From positions 1 to 47,331 of IMG/VR virus record IMGVR_UViG_3300038423_000168: DNA of 47,331 nucleotides, one strand, 5' to 3'. Origin of the DNA: a virus. Below the pieces are notes generated by a model. That model made no database searches. It saw only the letters and a program-made list of their open reading frames with translations, and was not told where the DNA came from. How positions within the stretch are numbered: the first letter of the stretch is position 1; each line of letters opens with the position of its first letter. Positions 18,091 through 26,541 of the stretch are shown piece by piece. The translations under genes and the position numbers were made by a program.

Positions 18091-19686
18091 ATGTATCTAA
18101 CGGAGTTATGCCGAAGGTTGTGTACGCAGGATTTGTACCCATTTGTTCTACAAAACAAGAAAAAATTGATGTGGACCATCAAGTACTCCTTCACCATCGA
18201 CTACATGCCAGATAGCGATGAAGTGGTTACCAGCAGAACCATGAAGGCTATATGGAAATACATCACCCGCTTCAAACGCCTTCCCGTGGGTCCGCAGGAC
18301 GTTAAGGGGTACATCGTCACCAACCCCGACCACATCAAGGAGTTCTCTCGTGGGGGTGAGGATGGTGAAAAAGATGAAACCACGGAAACCCTGCAACAGC
18401 TTGATACCTTGACCACATGGAATCCCCCCACGGAATCCGTCCGGGGGCTGGAATCCCTCATGGTTCTGGAGAACGCCTTCTCCAAGGTCCGGGGAGCTTG
18501 GCACTCTGTCGCTGCTAACCAATACTCCAAAATTGCCAACGGTATGGACTCCTTCAAGTGGTTTGAGAAGGGGGAGAAAAAGGAAGAGCGGGGTCCCGCT
18601 CCTGCCATGCGTTGGCTGCGCATGAAGTGGTTGGAAGACTACACCGACGATACACCGCCTGTAGATGGATTCCTGCACCAAAACATGCAGGTAGTCCGGG
18701 AGGGTTTTGCCAACCTGATGAACGAGCAGAATGAGAACGGTCGGATGCTGCTTGGTCTGGACAACGTTGACAAGTGTGTGGTCATTGGCAAACAGACAGA
18801 CAACCGCTTCATCGGCATCGTCGGGCAGGCAAACGATGGCAAAACCACACTTGCCAACTACATAGTCTACAACTGGTTACGCCAAGGATTCAACGGTCTA
18901 TATGTTTCCACCGAGCACACGTCCAAGCGAATTTGGGACGTGATGACTTACTTGCATTCCTCTCACCCGGATTATGGTGAGCTTGTCCTCCCTCCCACCA
19001 AAGAATGGGAAAACCGGAACGTCACTTCGGAACACATCCGGCACATGCAGGATATCTGCTTCGACATCGAAAATGGAAGGAACCTGCCGGGAAAGCTCGA
19101 AGTCAAAGAGTTCCCCAATCGTGACTGGGATTCCATTGAAGACTGGCTCAAGCTCTATCACAGCAAGAACCACTATGACTTCCTGCTTTTGGACTACATC
19201 ACCCGGCTGGAGATTCCCGGTGACCCCCGGTGGAAAGACCAAGGGATGAAGGAACTCATTCACCGCATCCAGAAGTTCACCCGCCAGTTTGACGAGAGCC
19301 GGGGCATCATCGTCATGAGTCCCGTGCAGATTACCAAGGAGTCCTACAAGGAAGCTATGAAGGGGGACTTCAAAGAGGGAATTGGGCACTACACACTGGA
19401 TGCTATCCGCACATTTTCCGAACTGAAAGACGACATGGATGTCATCCTCACGGTGTGGTCGGACATCGAAATGAAGGCACCGGAACGCAACGAAATTGAA
19501 ATTGGATGCGTAAAAAAGCGTGTCGGAGCACAACCTTTGGCGCAAATTGCGGTAATATCTCCTTGGACAGGTGCATTCGTCCGTAAGGGTGCCGCCGCCT
19601 CGGAACAACGTCCCCTGACCACGGAGTTGAAGCAGGTGATTCAGGAGGTAAGAAACATTGATTCCGAGATGGCTGATACACTTTAG
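18091..19686 (+). CDS. DnaB-like replicative helicase / RecA-fold ATPase
   Basis: This 531-residue protein has a RecA-type ATPase core in its C-terminal half. The Walker A motif is GQANDGKTT (residues ~245-253), the Walker B strand is YDFLLLDYI (around residue 365), and further conserved motifs follow (IIVMSPVQI, then a C-terminal VKKRVGA segment like the arginine-finger region of DnaB). The N-terminal ~200 residues are unlike classic DnaB N-domains and may bind another primosome component. It would unwind DNA at the phage fork. AAAGGAAA lies before the ATG at 18091, inside the end of the endonuclease gene. An in-frame ATG at codon 27 is a possible alternative start. Confidence 0.75.
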   Translation: MYLTELCRRLCTQDLYPFVLQNKKKLMWTIKYSFTIDYMPDSDEVVTSRTMKAIWKYITRFKRLPVGPQDVKGYIVTNPDHIKEFSRGGEDGEKDETTETLQQLDTLTTWNPPTESVRGLESLMVLENAFSKVRGAWHSVAANQYSKIANGMDSFKWFEKGEKKEERGPAPAMRWLRMKWLEDYTDDTPPVDGFLHQNMQVVREGFANLMNEQNENGRMLLGLDNVDKCVVIGKQTDNRFIGIVGQANDGKTTLANYIVYNWLRQGFNGLYVSTEHTSKRIWDVMTYLHSSHPDYGELVLPPTKEWENRNVTSEHIRHMQDICFDIENGRNLPGKLEVKEFPNRDWDSIEDWLKLYHSKNHYDFLLLDYITRLEIPGDPRWKDQGMKELIHRIQKFTRQFDESRGIIVMSPVQITKESYKEAMKGDFKEGIGHYTLDAIRTFSELKDDMDVILTVWSDIEMKAPERNEIEIGCVKKRVGAQPLAQIAVISPWTGAFVRKGAAASEQRPLTTELKQVIQEVRNIDSEMADTL

Positions 19687-19730
19687 ATATATCAAAGTAA
19701 CATATACTCAAGTTATTGATAGGAGGTTGT

Positions 19731-20351
19731 TTGGCTAAGTACTCCATCGAAGACTCAGTGCCCCCCATCATGCCCATAAATTGGGCGGATTGGGAGGGGG
19801 ATTTACACGTTCAAAAGATGCGGAAAGACCGTCAGAAAGAGGCGGAGCTTATCTACTTTCGCCTGCTCCTCAAACAGTGGTATTTGGGCACCTTCCCAAC
19901 TGATGCTTGGGAGCTAGCGCAACTCATCGGGGTTAGGTACCGGACGCTCACCCAGTGGTTGTACAAGTATGCCCACCTTTTCAGGTGCAACGACTGCAAC
20001 GGAATCTTGTGGAACCCCAAATGGGGTCATAAGGTTAAGGACCATGTGGCAGTGAAAGGGCAGCGAACTGGCAGTAAGCTGGCACTGGTCCGGCAGTGTC
20101 TGGGCAGTTGTCTGGCAGCGAACTGGTACTGTACCTGCACTAAACTGGCAGTGAGCGGGTACAACTTGAAACTCCGAAACTATAGAAAAGACGTAACTTA
20201 CTCACTTCCGCTCGGGACAACCGAATCTAATATAACCGAACCGAACCGAACCGAAGGGAAGCCGGAACGGCGGGTAGAACCAGAACCAAAACAAGAACCG
20301 GAAACGTCTGCCATTCCGGCTTCCCCCGTGGAAGAAGAAAACTGGAAATAG
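19731..20351 (+). CDS. DUF1376-like replication-associated protein
   Basis: The start is a TTG at 19731, four bases after a strong AGGAGG. The N-terminal ~95 residues (WADWEGDLHVQKM, then YFRLLLKQWYLGTFPTDAW and LAQLIGVRYRTLTQWL) match the pattern of DUF1376/YdaU proteins, found beside helicase loaders. They look like a winged-helix-type domain. After a CxxC motif in the middle (CNDCNGIL), the C-terminal 70 residues are low-complexity Glu/Pro/Thr. The DNA of residues ~115-150 contains repeated GGCAGTG/ACTGGCA units, perhaps iteron-like. It lies directly downstream of the helicase, consistent with a helicase-loading role. Family call is moderate. Confidence 0.6.
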   Translation: MAKYSIEDSVPPIMPINWADWEGDLHVQKMRKDRQKEAELIYFRLLLKQWYLGTFPTDAWELAQLIGVRYRTLTQWLYKYAHLFRCNDCNGILWNPKWGHKVKDHVAVKGQRTGSKLALVRQCLGSCLAANWYCTCTKLAVSGYNLKLRNYRKDVTYSLPLGTTESNITEPNRTEGKPERRVEPEPKQEPETSAIPASPVEEENWK

Positions 20352-20358
20352 GAGATAC

Positions 20359-20832
20359 ATGGCGCAGCAACCGTTTGACCTTAGCAACACGTTCAAAGTT
20401 TTAGGGGAAGAGAAACCCGCTCCTCCTGCCTCCTCTTCTCCGGTGAATTCCTCTGCTTCCTCTCCGACGCAGAAATTCTCTCTCTCCGCTAAATGGAAAA
20501 TATGGGTTGGGGATTGGAATGAGGACGATGATGAACCCATTCCGCAGAGAGAGATTTGGCGGGCTATCCACTGCTTGTTTAACCCCAACTTCAAGGGGTG
20601 TGACCAGTGGTACAAAGAGCAAGTTCTGACAGTTGGGTTTGTACGCCGGAACGGGCGGAGGATGGTGGAAGATACACCACCCGACTACAATCCCAAAGAC
20701 CATCCGTGGGATATCCTGCATGTTCCTCAGCCGGATAAGCACTGCAAAAAGTGTTTGGGTATAGGCTGGAAAGATAGGCGAGACCCCAACAGTCTTGCTA
20801 CCGATAGAGAGTTTTGTGATTGCTGGAAATAG
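20359..20832 (+). CDS. Hypothetical protein with Cys-rich C-terminus
   Basis: This 157-residue protein has a Ser/Pro-rich disordered N-terminus (residues 15-40), a middle with conserved-looking Trp residues (KWKIWVGDWNEDDDE), and a C-terminal CKKCLGIGW...CDC pattern resembling the DnaJ-type or short zinc-ribbon CxxCxGxG motif. The start follows GGAGATAC and lies seven bases after the previous stop, so it is cotranscribed with the helicase block. A replication or DNA-binding role is suggested by position only. I do not recognise a family. Confidence 0.7.
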   Translation: MAQQPFDLSNTFKVLGEEKPAPPASSSPVNSSASSPTQKFSLSAKWKIWVGDWNEDDDEPIPQREIWRAIHCLFNPNFKGCDQWYKEQVLTVGFVRRNGRRMVEDTPPDYNPKDHPWDILHVPQPDKHCKKCLGIGWKDRRDPNSLATDREFCDCWK

Positions 20833-21082
20833 CAGTATTATTCTATTCCGGGCCTTTGACCGGAACCCAAAAAAATATTTTTCATGACTACTTCAAACCC
20901 ACTATTGACTTCAATTTCCCCACTCCTCGAAATCCCCATTGGTGCTGTGATTTTTTTGTGCCCGGAGAGGTTTGCAAGTAATTTTGCATTTTCACTACCG
21001 GACCCATAAACAGCCGCAAGTATGACCGCAGACGTTCCAAATCCCGACAGAAGGACCGCAGGCTAACTTACAGGAGAGTCCT
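20833..21082 (+). promoter_or_regulatory. 250-base gap before nrdJ: CAGTATTAT motif, hairpin, short reading frame
   Basis: The gap holds a CAGTATTAT motif (20833) that recurs before other genes. It also holds a 6-bp hairpin TTCCGG/CCGGAA (20846-20865) followed by A- and T-runs that may be a weak terminator. A 14-codon reading frame (21022-21066) contains two copies of GACCGCAG. A GGAGAG ribosome site lies at 21072. I looked for cobalamin-riboswitch boxes, since the gene is B12-dependent, and found none. Confidence 0.4.
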
Positions 21083-23965
21083 ATGACTTTGAAGAGTGGT
21101 GCTGTTACGCCGTTTCAAGAATATATCTATAAAAGTAGGTATGCCCGTTGGCTTCCTGAGAAGAGTCGTCGGGAAGACTGGTCTGAAACCGTTCACAGAT
21201 ACATCGAATTTATATCCAAGAGAATCCCCGCCGACGTTCGAGAAGAAACTTCAAAAGAGTTGGAAAATGCTATACTCAATCTGGAAGTCATGCCCTCCAT
21301 GCGAGCCATGATGACCGCAGGAAAGGCGCTCGAAAAGGATGAAGTCGCCGCTTATAATTGCAGCTTTTTGGCTATTGATGACCCCCGTGCATTTGACGAA
21401 GCGATGTATATCAGTATGTGCGGTGTAGGCTTGGGTTTCTCCGTAGAGCGCCAATATGTAAATCAACTCCCCACCGTCGCCGAAAATTTCTATCCCGTTG
21501 AGACCATCATCAAAATTCGTGATTCCAAAATTGGCTGGGCTTCCGGTTTCCGCCAACTCATCGCTTTGCTCTACGGTGGTTCAATCCCGCAATGGGACCT
21601 CTCCTCCGTCCGCCCGGCTGGTATGCCGCTCAAGACCTTCGGCGGCAGGGCATCCGGGCCGGGACCGTTAGACCGCCTCTTCAAGTTCACTGTTCAGCTT
21701 TTCAAGAATGCAGCTGGGCGCAAGCTCACGTCTCTCGAATGCCACGACCTCATGTGCATGGTAGCCGACATCGTGGTTTCAGGTGGTGTGCGCCGGTCGG
21801 CAATGATATCCCTCTCCAATTTATCCGATGACCGGATGCGCAACGCCAAGAACGGTCAGTGGTGGATTGAAAATCCGCAACGGGCCTTAGCCAACAACTC
21901 CGCCGTCTACACCGAAAAACCAGAGATGGTCACCTTCATCCGGGAGTGGTTGTCACTTTGTGAGAGCCGGTCCGGGGAGCGGGGCATCTACAACCGGGAT
22001 GCTGCCGTCAAGAAAGCCAAGTCCGTGGGTCGCCGTAAGTGGGAGGGGATTGAGTTTGGAATCAACCCGTGTGGCGAAATTATACTTAGAAGTAAGGGTC
22101 TATGTGTATCAAAACAAACCCCCTTAATTACAAAATTAGGGATTATAAAAATAGGTGAAAATGTTGGAAAGACTGTTTCGGTGTGGAATGGAAAGGGCTG
22201 GTCGGACGTTGTTATCCGCCAGACTGGTTCATTACAACAGCTATTGCGTGTTACTTTATCTGATGGTTCTTACTTGGATTGCACCCCTGACCACGGGTTC
22301 TCAGTAAAGACTAGATTTCAAAAAAATTGGAAACGGGTGGAAGCTAAAAACTTAATGAAGTATAGCAAATACCCCGTTCAGGTCGAACCTACAAAGATTG
22401 TTTCTTCAAAGGATGGAAACTGTATTAATCACGCTTATACCCTTGGTTTTTGCGTTGGTGACGGCAGTAGTAACGGGGATTCTAGTATTGTTACTGCTGA
22501 CTTATATGGTCGTAAAGACCAGACCCTGCCCCTGGCAGGAAGTCGTGCGAAAGTACGCCGGAAACCGGGGTATAGTGTTGATAGTCAAAGAATCTCCTGC
22601 ACAAAGTTTGTAGATGTCTCTTTAATGAAAGCCTTGAAAACAGATCATACGGCACTAGATAGGCTGTTCTTGTGGAATAAGAAATCGGTTTTAGAGTTTG
22701 TGGCTGGGTGGATGGATGCCGATGGCTCTGAGACTGGAACAGGAGGAGTGCGCTTGTATATATCCGGTGAGCTTCGTGCTCGAAAGATGCAACTTCTTTT
22801 GACTAAACAAGGGATACGTTCATTGGTAAATTTGTGTGAGTCGGCAGGAATTAAGACCAACTACGGGGTTCGTAGTGATGATTTGTGGTACCTTCAAATA
22901 ACAGATTGCTCTAATATCCCCAGTCATAGAGTGAATACAAAGGGTGGGCATATCCCAAGGTTTAAGGGGAAATATCAGATTGTTCGCAGCGTTGTTCCAC
23001 TGCCGGGACGGCATGATGTTTTCTGTTTCTCCGAACCTGAGAAACATATGGCTCTCTTTGCTAATGTTCTGACATATCAATGCAATCTCACCGAGGTTGT
23101 CTGCCGTCCGTCCGACGACGCCGTCAGCCTTGAACGTAAAATATGCCTTGCGGCGATTCTAGGCACCCTACAATCGACGTTAACGGAATTTAGGTACCTG
23201 CGTAAGGATTGGCAGCGAAACGCCGAGGAAGAGCGCTTATTGGGCGTTTCACTCTCGGGAATCATGGACAACCGGCTGCTCTCCACCAACAGCAAGGAGC
23301 TTGCTCCCCTTCTGGACCACCTCCGTCAACACGCTGTCGCCGTTAACGTGGAGTGGGCAGGGAAGCTGGGCATCACCCCCTCCGTCGCCGTTACCTGTGT
23401 CAAGCCGTCCGGCACGGTCAGCCAACTGGTCAACTGCTCGCCAGGCATCCATACGAGGTTTAGCGAATACCTCGTGCGGGCTATCCGGGAAGACCGTAAA
23501 AATCCCATTGGGGCATTCCTCAAGGCATGTGGAGTTCCCAATGAGCCAGATGTTACGAAACCCAACGATGTGGATGTGTTCTTCTTCCCCTTGGCTTCCC
23601 CCGAGGGGTCTATCACTCGGAACAAGCTGACGGCTATTGAACAGCTTGAACTCTACCTCACTTACCGGCAGCACTGGACCGAACACAACCCCAGTACGAC
23701 CATCTATGTCCGGGACCACGAGTGGTTGGAAGTGGCTACATGGGTCTACAAGCACTTTGACCAAATCGGCGGGATAGCATTCCTTCCATTCACCAACCAC
23801 ATCTATAAGCAGGCTCCCTACACGGAGGTATCCGAAGTGGAGTATCGGGCGGCTAGTCTTAAGATGCCGGAAATAGACTGGTTAAAGCTTCCTGAATTTG
23901 AGAAAGATGACCACACCACGGCGATGAAGGAAGTTGCTTGCTCTGGAAACAGTTGCGATATATAA
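21083..23965 (+). CDS. nrdJ: Adenosylcobalamin-dependent ribonucleotide reductase (class II), intein-split
   Basis: The 960-residue precursor reduces ribonucleotides to deoxyribonucleotides using B12. After removal of a 326-residue intein it is 634 residues. Diagnostic residues are visible: YNCSF (Cys93, one of the reducible pair), NPCGEI (thiyl-radical Cys330 and Glu332), CNLTEV (Cys667, second of the pair), a VKPSGTVS motif in the 790s, and a C-terminal CSGNSC pair that accepts reducing power, as in the monomeric Lactobacillus-type triphosphate reductase. The mature protein is shorter than that enzyme. ATG at 21083 follows AGGAGAG. A class II enzyme needs no oxygen and no separate radical subunit, but the cell must supply B12. 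Confidence 0.92.
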   Translation: MTLKSGAVTPFQEYIYKSRYARWLPEKSRREDWSETVHRYIEFISKRIPADVREETSKELENAILNLEVMPSMRAMMTAGKALEKDEVAAYNCSFLAIDDPRAFDEAMYISMCGVGLGFSVERQYVNQLPTVAENFYPVETIIKIRDSKIGWASGFRQLIALLYGGSIPQWDLSSVRPAGMPLKTFGGRASGPGPLDRLFKFTVQLFKNAAGRKLTSLECHDLMCMVADIVVSGGVRRSAMISLSNLSDDRMRNAKNGQWWIENPQRALANNSAVYTEKPEMVTFIREWLSLCESRSGERGIYNRDAAVKKAKSVGRRKWEGIEFGINPCGEIILRSKGLCVSKQTPLITKLGIIKIGENVGKTVSVWNGKGWSDVVIRQTGSLQQLLRVTLSDGSYLDCTPDHGFSVKTRFQKNWKRVEAKNLMKYSKYPVQVEPTKIVSSKDGNCINHAYTLGFCVGDGSSNGDSSIVTADLYGRKDQTLPLAGSRAKVRRKPGYSVDSQRISCTKFVDVSLMKALKTDHTALDRLFLWNKKSVLEFVAGWMDADGSETGTGGVRLYISGELRARKMQLLLTKQGIRSLVNLCESAGIKTNYGVRSDDLWYLQITDCSNIPSHRVNTKGGHIPRFKGKYQIVRSVVPLPGRHDVFCFSEPEKHMALFANVLTYQCNLTEVVCRPSDDAVSLERKICLAAILGTLQSTLTEFRYLRKDWQRNAEEERLLGVSLSGIMDNRLLSTNSKELAPLLDHLRQHAVAVNVEWAGKLGITPSVAVTCVKPSGTVSQLVNCSPGIHTRFSEYLVRAIREDRKNPIGAFLKACGVPNEPDVTKPNDVDVFFFPLASPEGSITRNKLTAIEQLELYLTYRQHWTEHNPSTTIYVRDHEWLEVATWVYKHFDQIGGIAFLPFTNHIYKQAPYTEVSEVEYRAASLKMPEIDWLKLPEFEKDDHTTAMKEVACSGNSCDI
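22103..23080 (+). other. Intein with LAGLIDADG endonuclease inside nrdJ
   Basis: Residues 341-666 of the NrdJ precursor interrupt the active-site segment NPCGEI...L|CNLTEV. The intein begins with Cys (CVSKQTPL), has a block-B-like TPDHGF segment, two LAGLIDADG helices (LGFCVGDG around residue 459 and VAGWMDADG around residue 542), and ends in VLTYQ before Cys667. The last residue is Gln rather than the usual Asn. Inteins ending in Gln are known but rare. Its DNA is visibly more AT-rich than the flanking extein, a sign of recent arrival. Confidence 0.9.
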
Positions 23966-24015
23966 TCCTGTAGTTTTGGTATTTGTGAACTATAGAAACC
24001 TTTATCAGAGGGGCC

Positions 24016-24774
24016 ATGAAACAAGTATGTGGAGTTTACTGTATTTCTCTTGTTAATACAGAGCGCAACTATGTCGGGCAAGCCAAAGATGTTTTCAAAC
24101 GTTGGAGGGAGCATCGGTGGGCTTTATCTAAGGGTGTGAATAAATCCAAAAGATTGCAAAGGGCGTGGAACAAATACGGTTCCGCTGCTTTTCTATTTAG
24201 GGTTTTGGAAGAATGTCCGTGCGACCCACTTGTGTTACTTACGAGAGAACAATATTGGATTGATGAACTTCAAGCCCACAAGAAAGGATTTAACTGTTCT
24301 CCGGTTGCTGGTTTGTCTACCTTGGGGGTTAAGTTTTCCGCTTCAACTAAGGCTAAGATATCAGAAAAAGCCAAAGGAAGGGTGATATCGGAAGAAACAA
24401 GAAGGAAAATTAGTGATGCCTTGAAGGGTCGATTATTTTCCTCAGAGCATAGGGCTCGATTATCGAAGGTAAGTACTCAAAGAATGCTTACCTCTCCTGA
24501 TAGATTTATTATCGGAAAGTGGTCTCACAACCACCCTCGTTTTGGAAAGGACAACTCGTTTTATGGTAAGCATCACTCGGATGATGTAAAATTAATAATG
24601 TCAGAAAAACATCAAGGGAAAACAGCCTCTTCTGAGCTTTGTGCTTTACGCTCTAAAAATGCAACTGGGAAAAACAACCCCATGTTTGGAAGAAAACATT
24701 CAGAAGAGACTAAGGAAAAAATTAGGCAAGCCCGAATTTTACGGGTTACGAGTATTGTAAGACAGGAAAGCTGA
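24016..24774 (+). CDS. GIY-YIG homing endonuclease with NUMOD3-type repeats
   Basis: This 252-residue protein has the GIY-YIG domain at residues 5-95 (CGVYCISL, then NYVGQAKD, FKRWREHR and a catalytic Glu in TREQYWIDEL). NUMOD3-type DNA-binding repeats follow (SEETRRKISDALKG, GRKHSEETKEKI). It lies directly after nrdJ, a frequent homing target. The start is preceded by the shared motif TTTGTGAACTATAG and by a small hairpin CCTTT/AGAGG (23999-24011) that covers the ribosome site AGAGGGG. The gene is AT-rich compared with its neighbours, which supports recent insertion. Confidence 0.85.
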   Translation: MKQVCGVYCISLVNTERNYVGQAKDVFKRWREHRWALSKGVNKSKRLQRAWNKYGSAAFLFRVLEECPCDPLVLLTREQYWIDELQAHKKGFNCSPVAGLSTLGVKFSASTKAKISEKAKGRVISEETRRKISDALKGRLFSSEHRARLSKVSTQRMLTSPDRFIIGKWSHNHPRFGKDNSFYGKHHSDDVKLIMSEKHQGKTASSELCALRSKNATGKNNPMFGRKHSEETKEKIRQARILRVTSIVRQES

Positions 24775-24790
24775 TTATTAAAGGATACAC

Positions 24791-25081
24791 ATGGAAACAA
24801 TTCTTAAGTTCGTTCTGACTTTCGTGGATGGTACTACGGAGGTGCAGGAGTTGCCCGTCCCATCTGAACATGCTGAGGCTCTCGCCATGCAGGCGATTGT
24901 GCAGTATGCCAGTGTGGGTCTCCTCAAGAAGTTGGAGAAGGAGAATAAATTTGTGCTCATTGCGGCGAGTCAAATCGCCATGGTAGAGGTGGAGCTTCCT
25001 AAAGTCACCCTTGCCACAAGCCTTGATGCCAAAATAGCGGGGAACGCTGCCGATAATATCCGTAAAATCACCCTCGGCTAA
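24791..25081 (+). CDS. Hypothetical phage protein
   Basis: This 96-residue protein begins with a beta-hairpin-like segment (ILKFVLTFVDGTTEVQELPV), then an Ala-rich helix (HAEALAMQAIVQYA) and a strand (KFVLIAASQIAMVEVEL), so it looks like a small globular alpha/beta protein. The start is preceded by AAAGG at 24780. It lies between the endonuclease inserted after nrdJ and an inverted repeat, so it was probably cotranscribed with nrdJ before the insertion. No family recognised. Confidence 0.65.
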   Translation: METILKFVLTFVDGTTEVQELPVPSEHAEALAMQAIVQYASVGLLKKLEKENKFVLIAASQIAMVEVELPKVTLATSLDAKIAGNAADNIRKITLG

Positions 25082-25118
25082 GCCCCGTAGTAGAGTCCCC
25101 TATCGTACCCCGCCCCCC

Positions 25119-25159
25119 GATGGACGCTGCCGGAAATTAAAATTCCTTCGGCGTCCATC
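25119..25159 (+). terminator. Long inverted repeat, possible terminator or processing hairpin
   Basis: The 9-bp stem GATGGACGC/GCGTCCATC (25119-25127 and 25151-25159) is continued by inner GGAA/TTCC pairing. No T-run follows, so rho-independent termination is uncertain. It separates the nrdJ transcription unit from the next promoter eight bases further on. Confidence 0.45.
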
Positions 25160-25166
25160 CCGCACG

Positions 25167-25175
25167 TGGTATACT
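25167..25175 (+). promoter_or_regulatory. Extended -10 promoter TGGTATACT
   Basis: This is the second copy of the ~22-base promoter plus ribosome-site block (GTGGTATACTGAGAGTGAAGGA, here split as 25166-25187). It directly precedes the gene at 25192, so the leader would be only about ten bases long. Confidence 0.6.
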
Positions 25176-25191
25176 GAGAGTGAAGGATTTT

Positions 25192-25449
25192 ATGCGACAG
25201 GCGGAGTGTAACTGCCGGTATCCGGGGCCATGCTTCCCCCGCTCTAAGGATGAAGCTGTGGTGGACATTCAAAAAGTTGGACAGGATGGCACTGCCATAC
25301 TTCTTCTGCATCACATCAAAGCAGGACCTTTCCCCATTCACAACATCCGCAGTGTTAAGACCAACCTGATTTTTTTTCTCAAAAGCAATCAGCAGAGGCA
25401 CCGTAATTTGCGGGTTCTGAATCGGGGTCCAGCGAAGTATTACTCTTAG
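25192..25449 (+). CDS. Hypothetical Cys-containing phage protein
   Basis: This 85-residue protein has a Cys-rich N-terminus (ECNCRYPGPCFP), a strand-rich middle and a basic C-terminus (SNQQRHRNLRVLNRG). I use the ATG at 25192 behind AAGGA. A GTG four codons upstream falls at the predicted transcription start and cannot have a ribosome site. It opens a three-gene unit with the metal-binding-like protein and the Ntn hydrolase. Function unknown. Confidence 0.65.
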   Translation: MRQAECNCRYPGPCFPRSKDEAVVDIQKVGQDGTAILLLHHIKAGPFPIHNIRSVKTNLIFFLKSNQQRHRNLRVLNRGPAKYYS

Positions 25450-25457
25450 GTGAGTCT

Positions 25458-25925
25458 ATGGTCGTGGAATTGCGTCAAATCGCACTGTACCCCGAATCGG
25501 GGAAGCTGTGTCGGCTCCCGTACCCCGGTCATCCGAAGGGCTGTCCATGTTACGGACATAAAGTAGGGTGCCCCCCTGAGTGCGTCCGGTTTGTTGATAA
25601 GATAGATACCTCCCAACCCGTTTACGCTATAATCAATGAATTCGACTTAGCAAACCATATGCGAAGGATGAAGTTGCGTCATCCGCAGTGGTCGGAACGG
25701 CAACTTCGGTGTTGCCTGTACTGGCAGACCGGGCCACGCAAGAAGCTCGCTGCCAAGGTTACGGCGTTTCTCGTGGAGCATGAGGATTATGTCGCTGATT
25801 TCTGTCCCGAGGCGGAGGGGGTGAATGTCACTCAGACTCTCCGATTATCTGGTATTAACTTAGAGTGGCCTCCGAGGAAAATAGCTCGGCAAGTCGCCTT
25901 CGTCGGCGTCCCAAAGGAGAAATAA
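25458..25925 (+). CDS. Putative metal-binding protein with Cys cluster
   Basis: This 155-residue protein carries a dense Cys cluster near its N-terminus (LCRLPYPGHPKGCPCYG, then GCPPEC) that looks like a zinc or iron-sulfur site, and further Cys in RCCLYW and DFCPEA. The pattern resembles uncharacterised predicted metal-binding proteins of prokaryotes (DUF2284-like), but I cannot confirm the family. The start follows AGGTGAG. Its stop overlaps the next start in a TAATG junction, so it is coupled to the Ntn hydrolase. Enzymatic activity unknown. Confidence 0.65.
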   Translation: MVVELRQIALYPESGKLCRLPYPGHPKGCPCYGHKVGCPPECVRFVDKIDTSQPVYAIINEFDLANHMRRMKLRHPQWSERQLRCCLYWQTGPRKKLAAKVTAFLVEHEDYVADFCPEAEGVNVTQTLRLSGINLEWPPRKIARQVAFVGVPKEK

Positions 25926-26479
25926 TGTCTTGTGTAGCAGCCGTGGTTGAAAAAGGAAAGGTTTGGATGGGCGCTGATTCTGCGGCCTCTGATGGTGAGG
26001 ATATGGTGACTCTCACCAACAGGAAGGCATTCTTTAACGGACCCTACTTGATTGGAGCGGTGGGGTCGATGCGTATGACACAGCTTCTCCAATACAAGCT
26101 GGAACCCCCTGCTTACACGGACCCCAAGGTTCCCCTGATAAAGTTCATGGCAACCGAGTTTATTGAGGCGGTGCGCCGGACGTTCAATGTGGGCGGCTTC
26201 ATGGCACAGCAGGATGAGCACAGCAGCACCGGGATATTTCTCGTGGCCTTTAGGGGACACATCTTCCGCTTCGAGGGAGACTTTCAGGTGTTTGAGAGGG
26301 TGGACGGCTTTGAGGCAATCGGCTGTGGAAGTCCTTACGCTCTTGGGGCGCTTAGCGTCACCCCTGACGACCCTGCTAAGCCCCGGCTGGAGAAAGCACT
26401 TATGGCGGCGACATATTTCAGCGCCCATGTGCGCAAGCCCCACCTGATACTGAATGAGGATGGCAAGGAAAATTGTTAA
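25925..26479 (+). CDS. Proteasome/HslV-like Ntn hydrolase with Ser1
   Basis: This 184-residue protein aligns by eye with HslV and proteasome beta subunits without a gap from the first residue after Met. Ser1 lies where HslV has catalytic Thr1, GADS keeps Asp17, G23 matches, and TNRKAF keeps Lys33. A glycine-rich turn (IGAVGSMR) follows at the usual place. Met-Ser would be trimmed by host methionine aminopeptidase, exposing Ser1 as an N-terminal nucleophile without a propeptide. It would form a peptidase ring or act as an amidase. No HslU-type ATPase is in this window. It starts in a TAATG overlap behind AAAGGAGA. Confidence 0.75.
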   Translation: MSCVAAVVEKGKVWMGADSAASDGEDMVTLTNRKAFFNGPYLIGAVGSMRMTQLLQYKLEPPAYTDPKVPLIKFMATEFIEAVRRTFNVGGFMAQQDEHSSTGIFLVAFRGHIFRFEGDFQVFERVDGFEAIGCGSPYALGALSVTPDDPAKPRLEKALMAATYFSAHVRKPHLILNEDGKENC

Positions 26480-26512
26480 GGCAAATTATTTCCTTTAAAA
26501 TCTTGAAATCTG

Positions 26513-26521
26513 TGGTATAAT
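26513..26521 (+). promoter_or_regulatory. Extended -10 promoter TGGTATAAT
   Basis: This perfect TGnTATAAT box is the third and strongest copy of the recurrent promoter block. It lies 21 bases before the start of the 43-residue gene and is the best candidate for a promoter of the RNA island downstream. Confidence 0.7.
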
Positions 26522-26541
26522 GTAAGTGGAAGGATTTGATT

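Noticed and set aside
20833-21082. Cobalamin riboswitch in front of the B12-dependent reductase
   Set aside because: I found no B12-box-like sequence or the required multi-stem arrangement in the 250-base gap.
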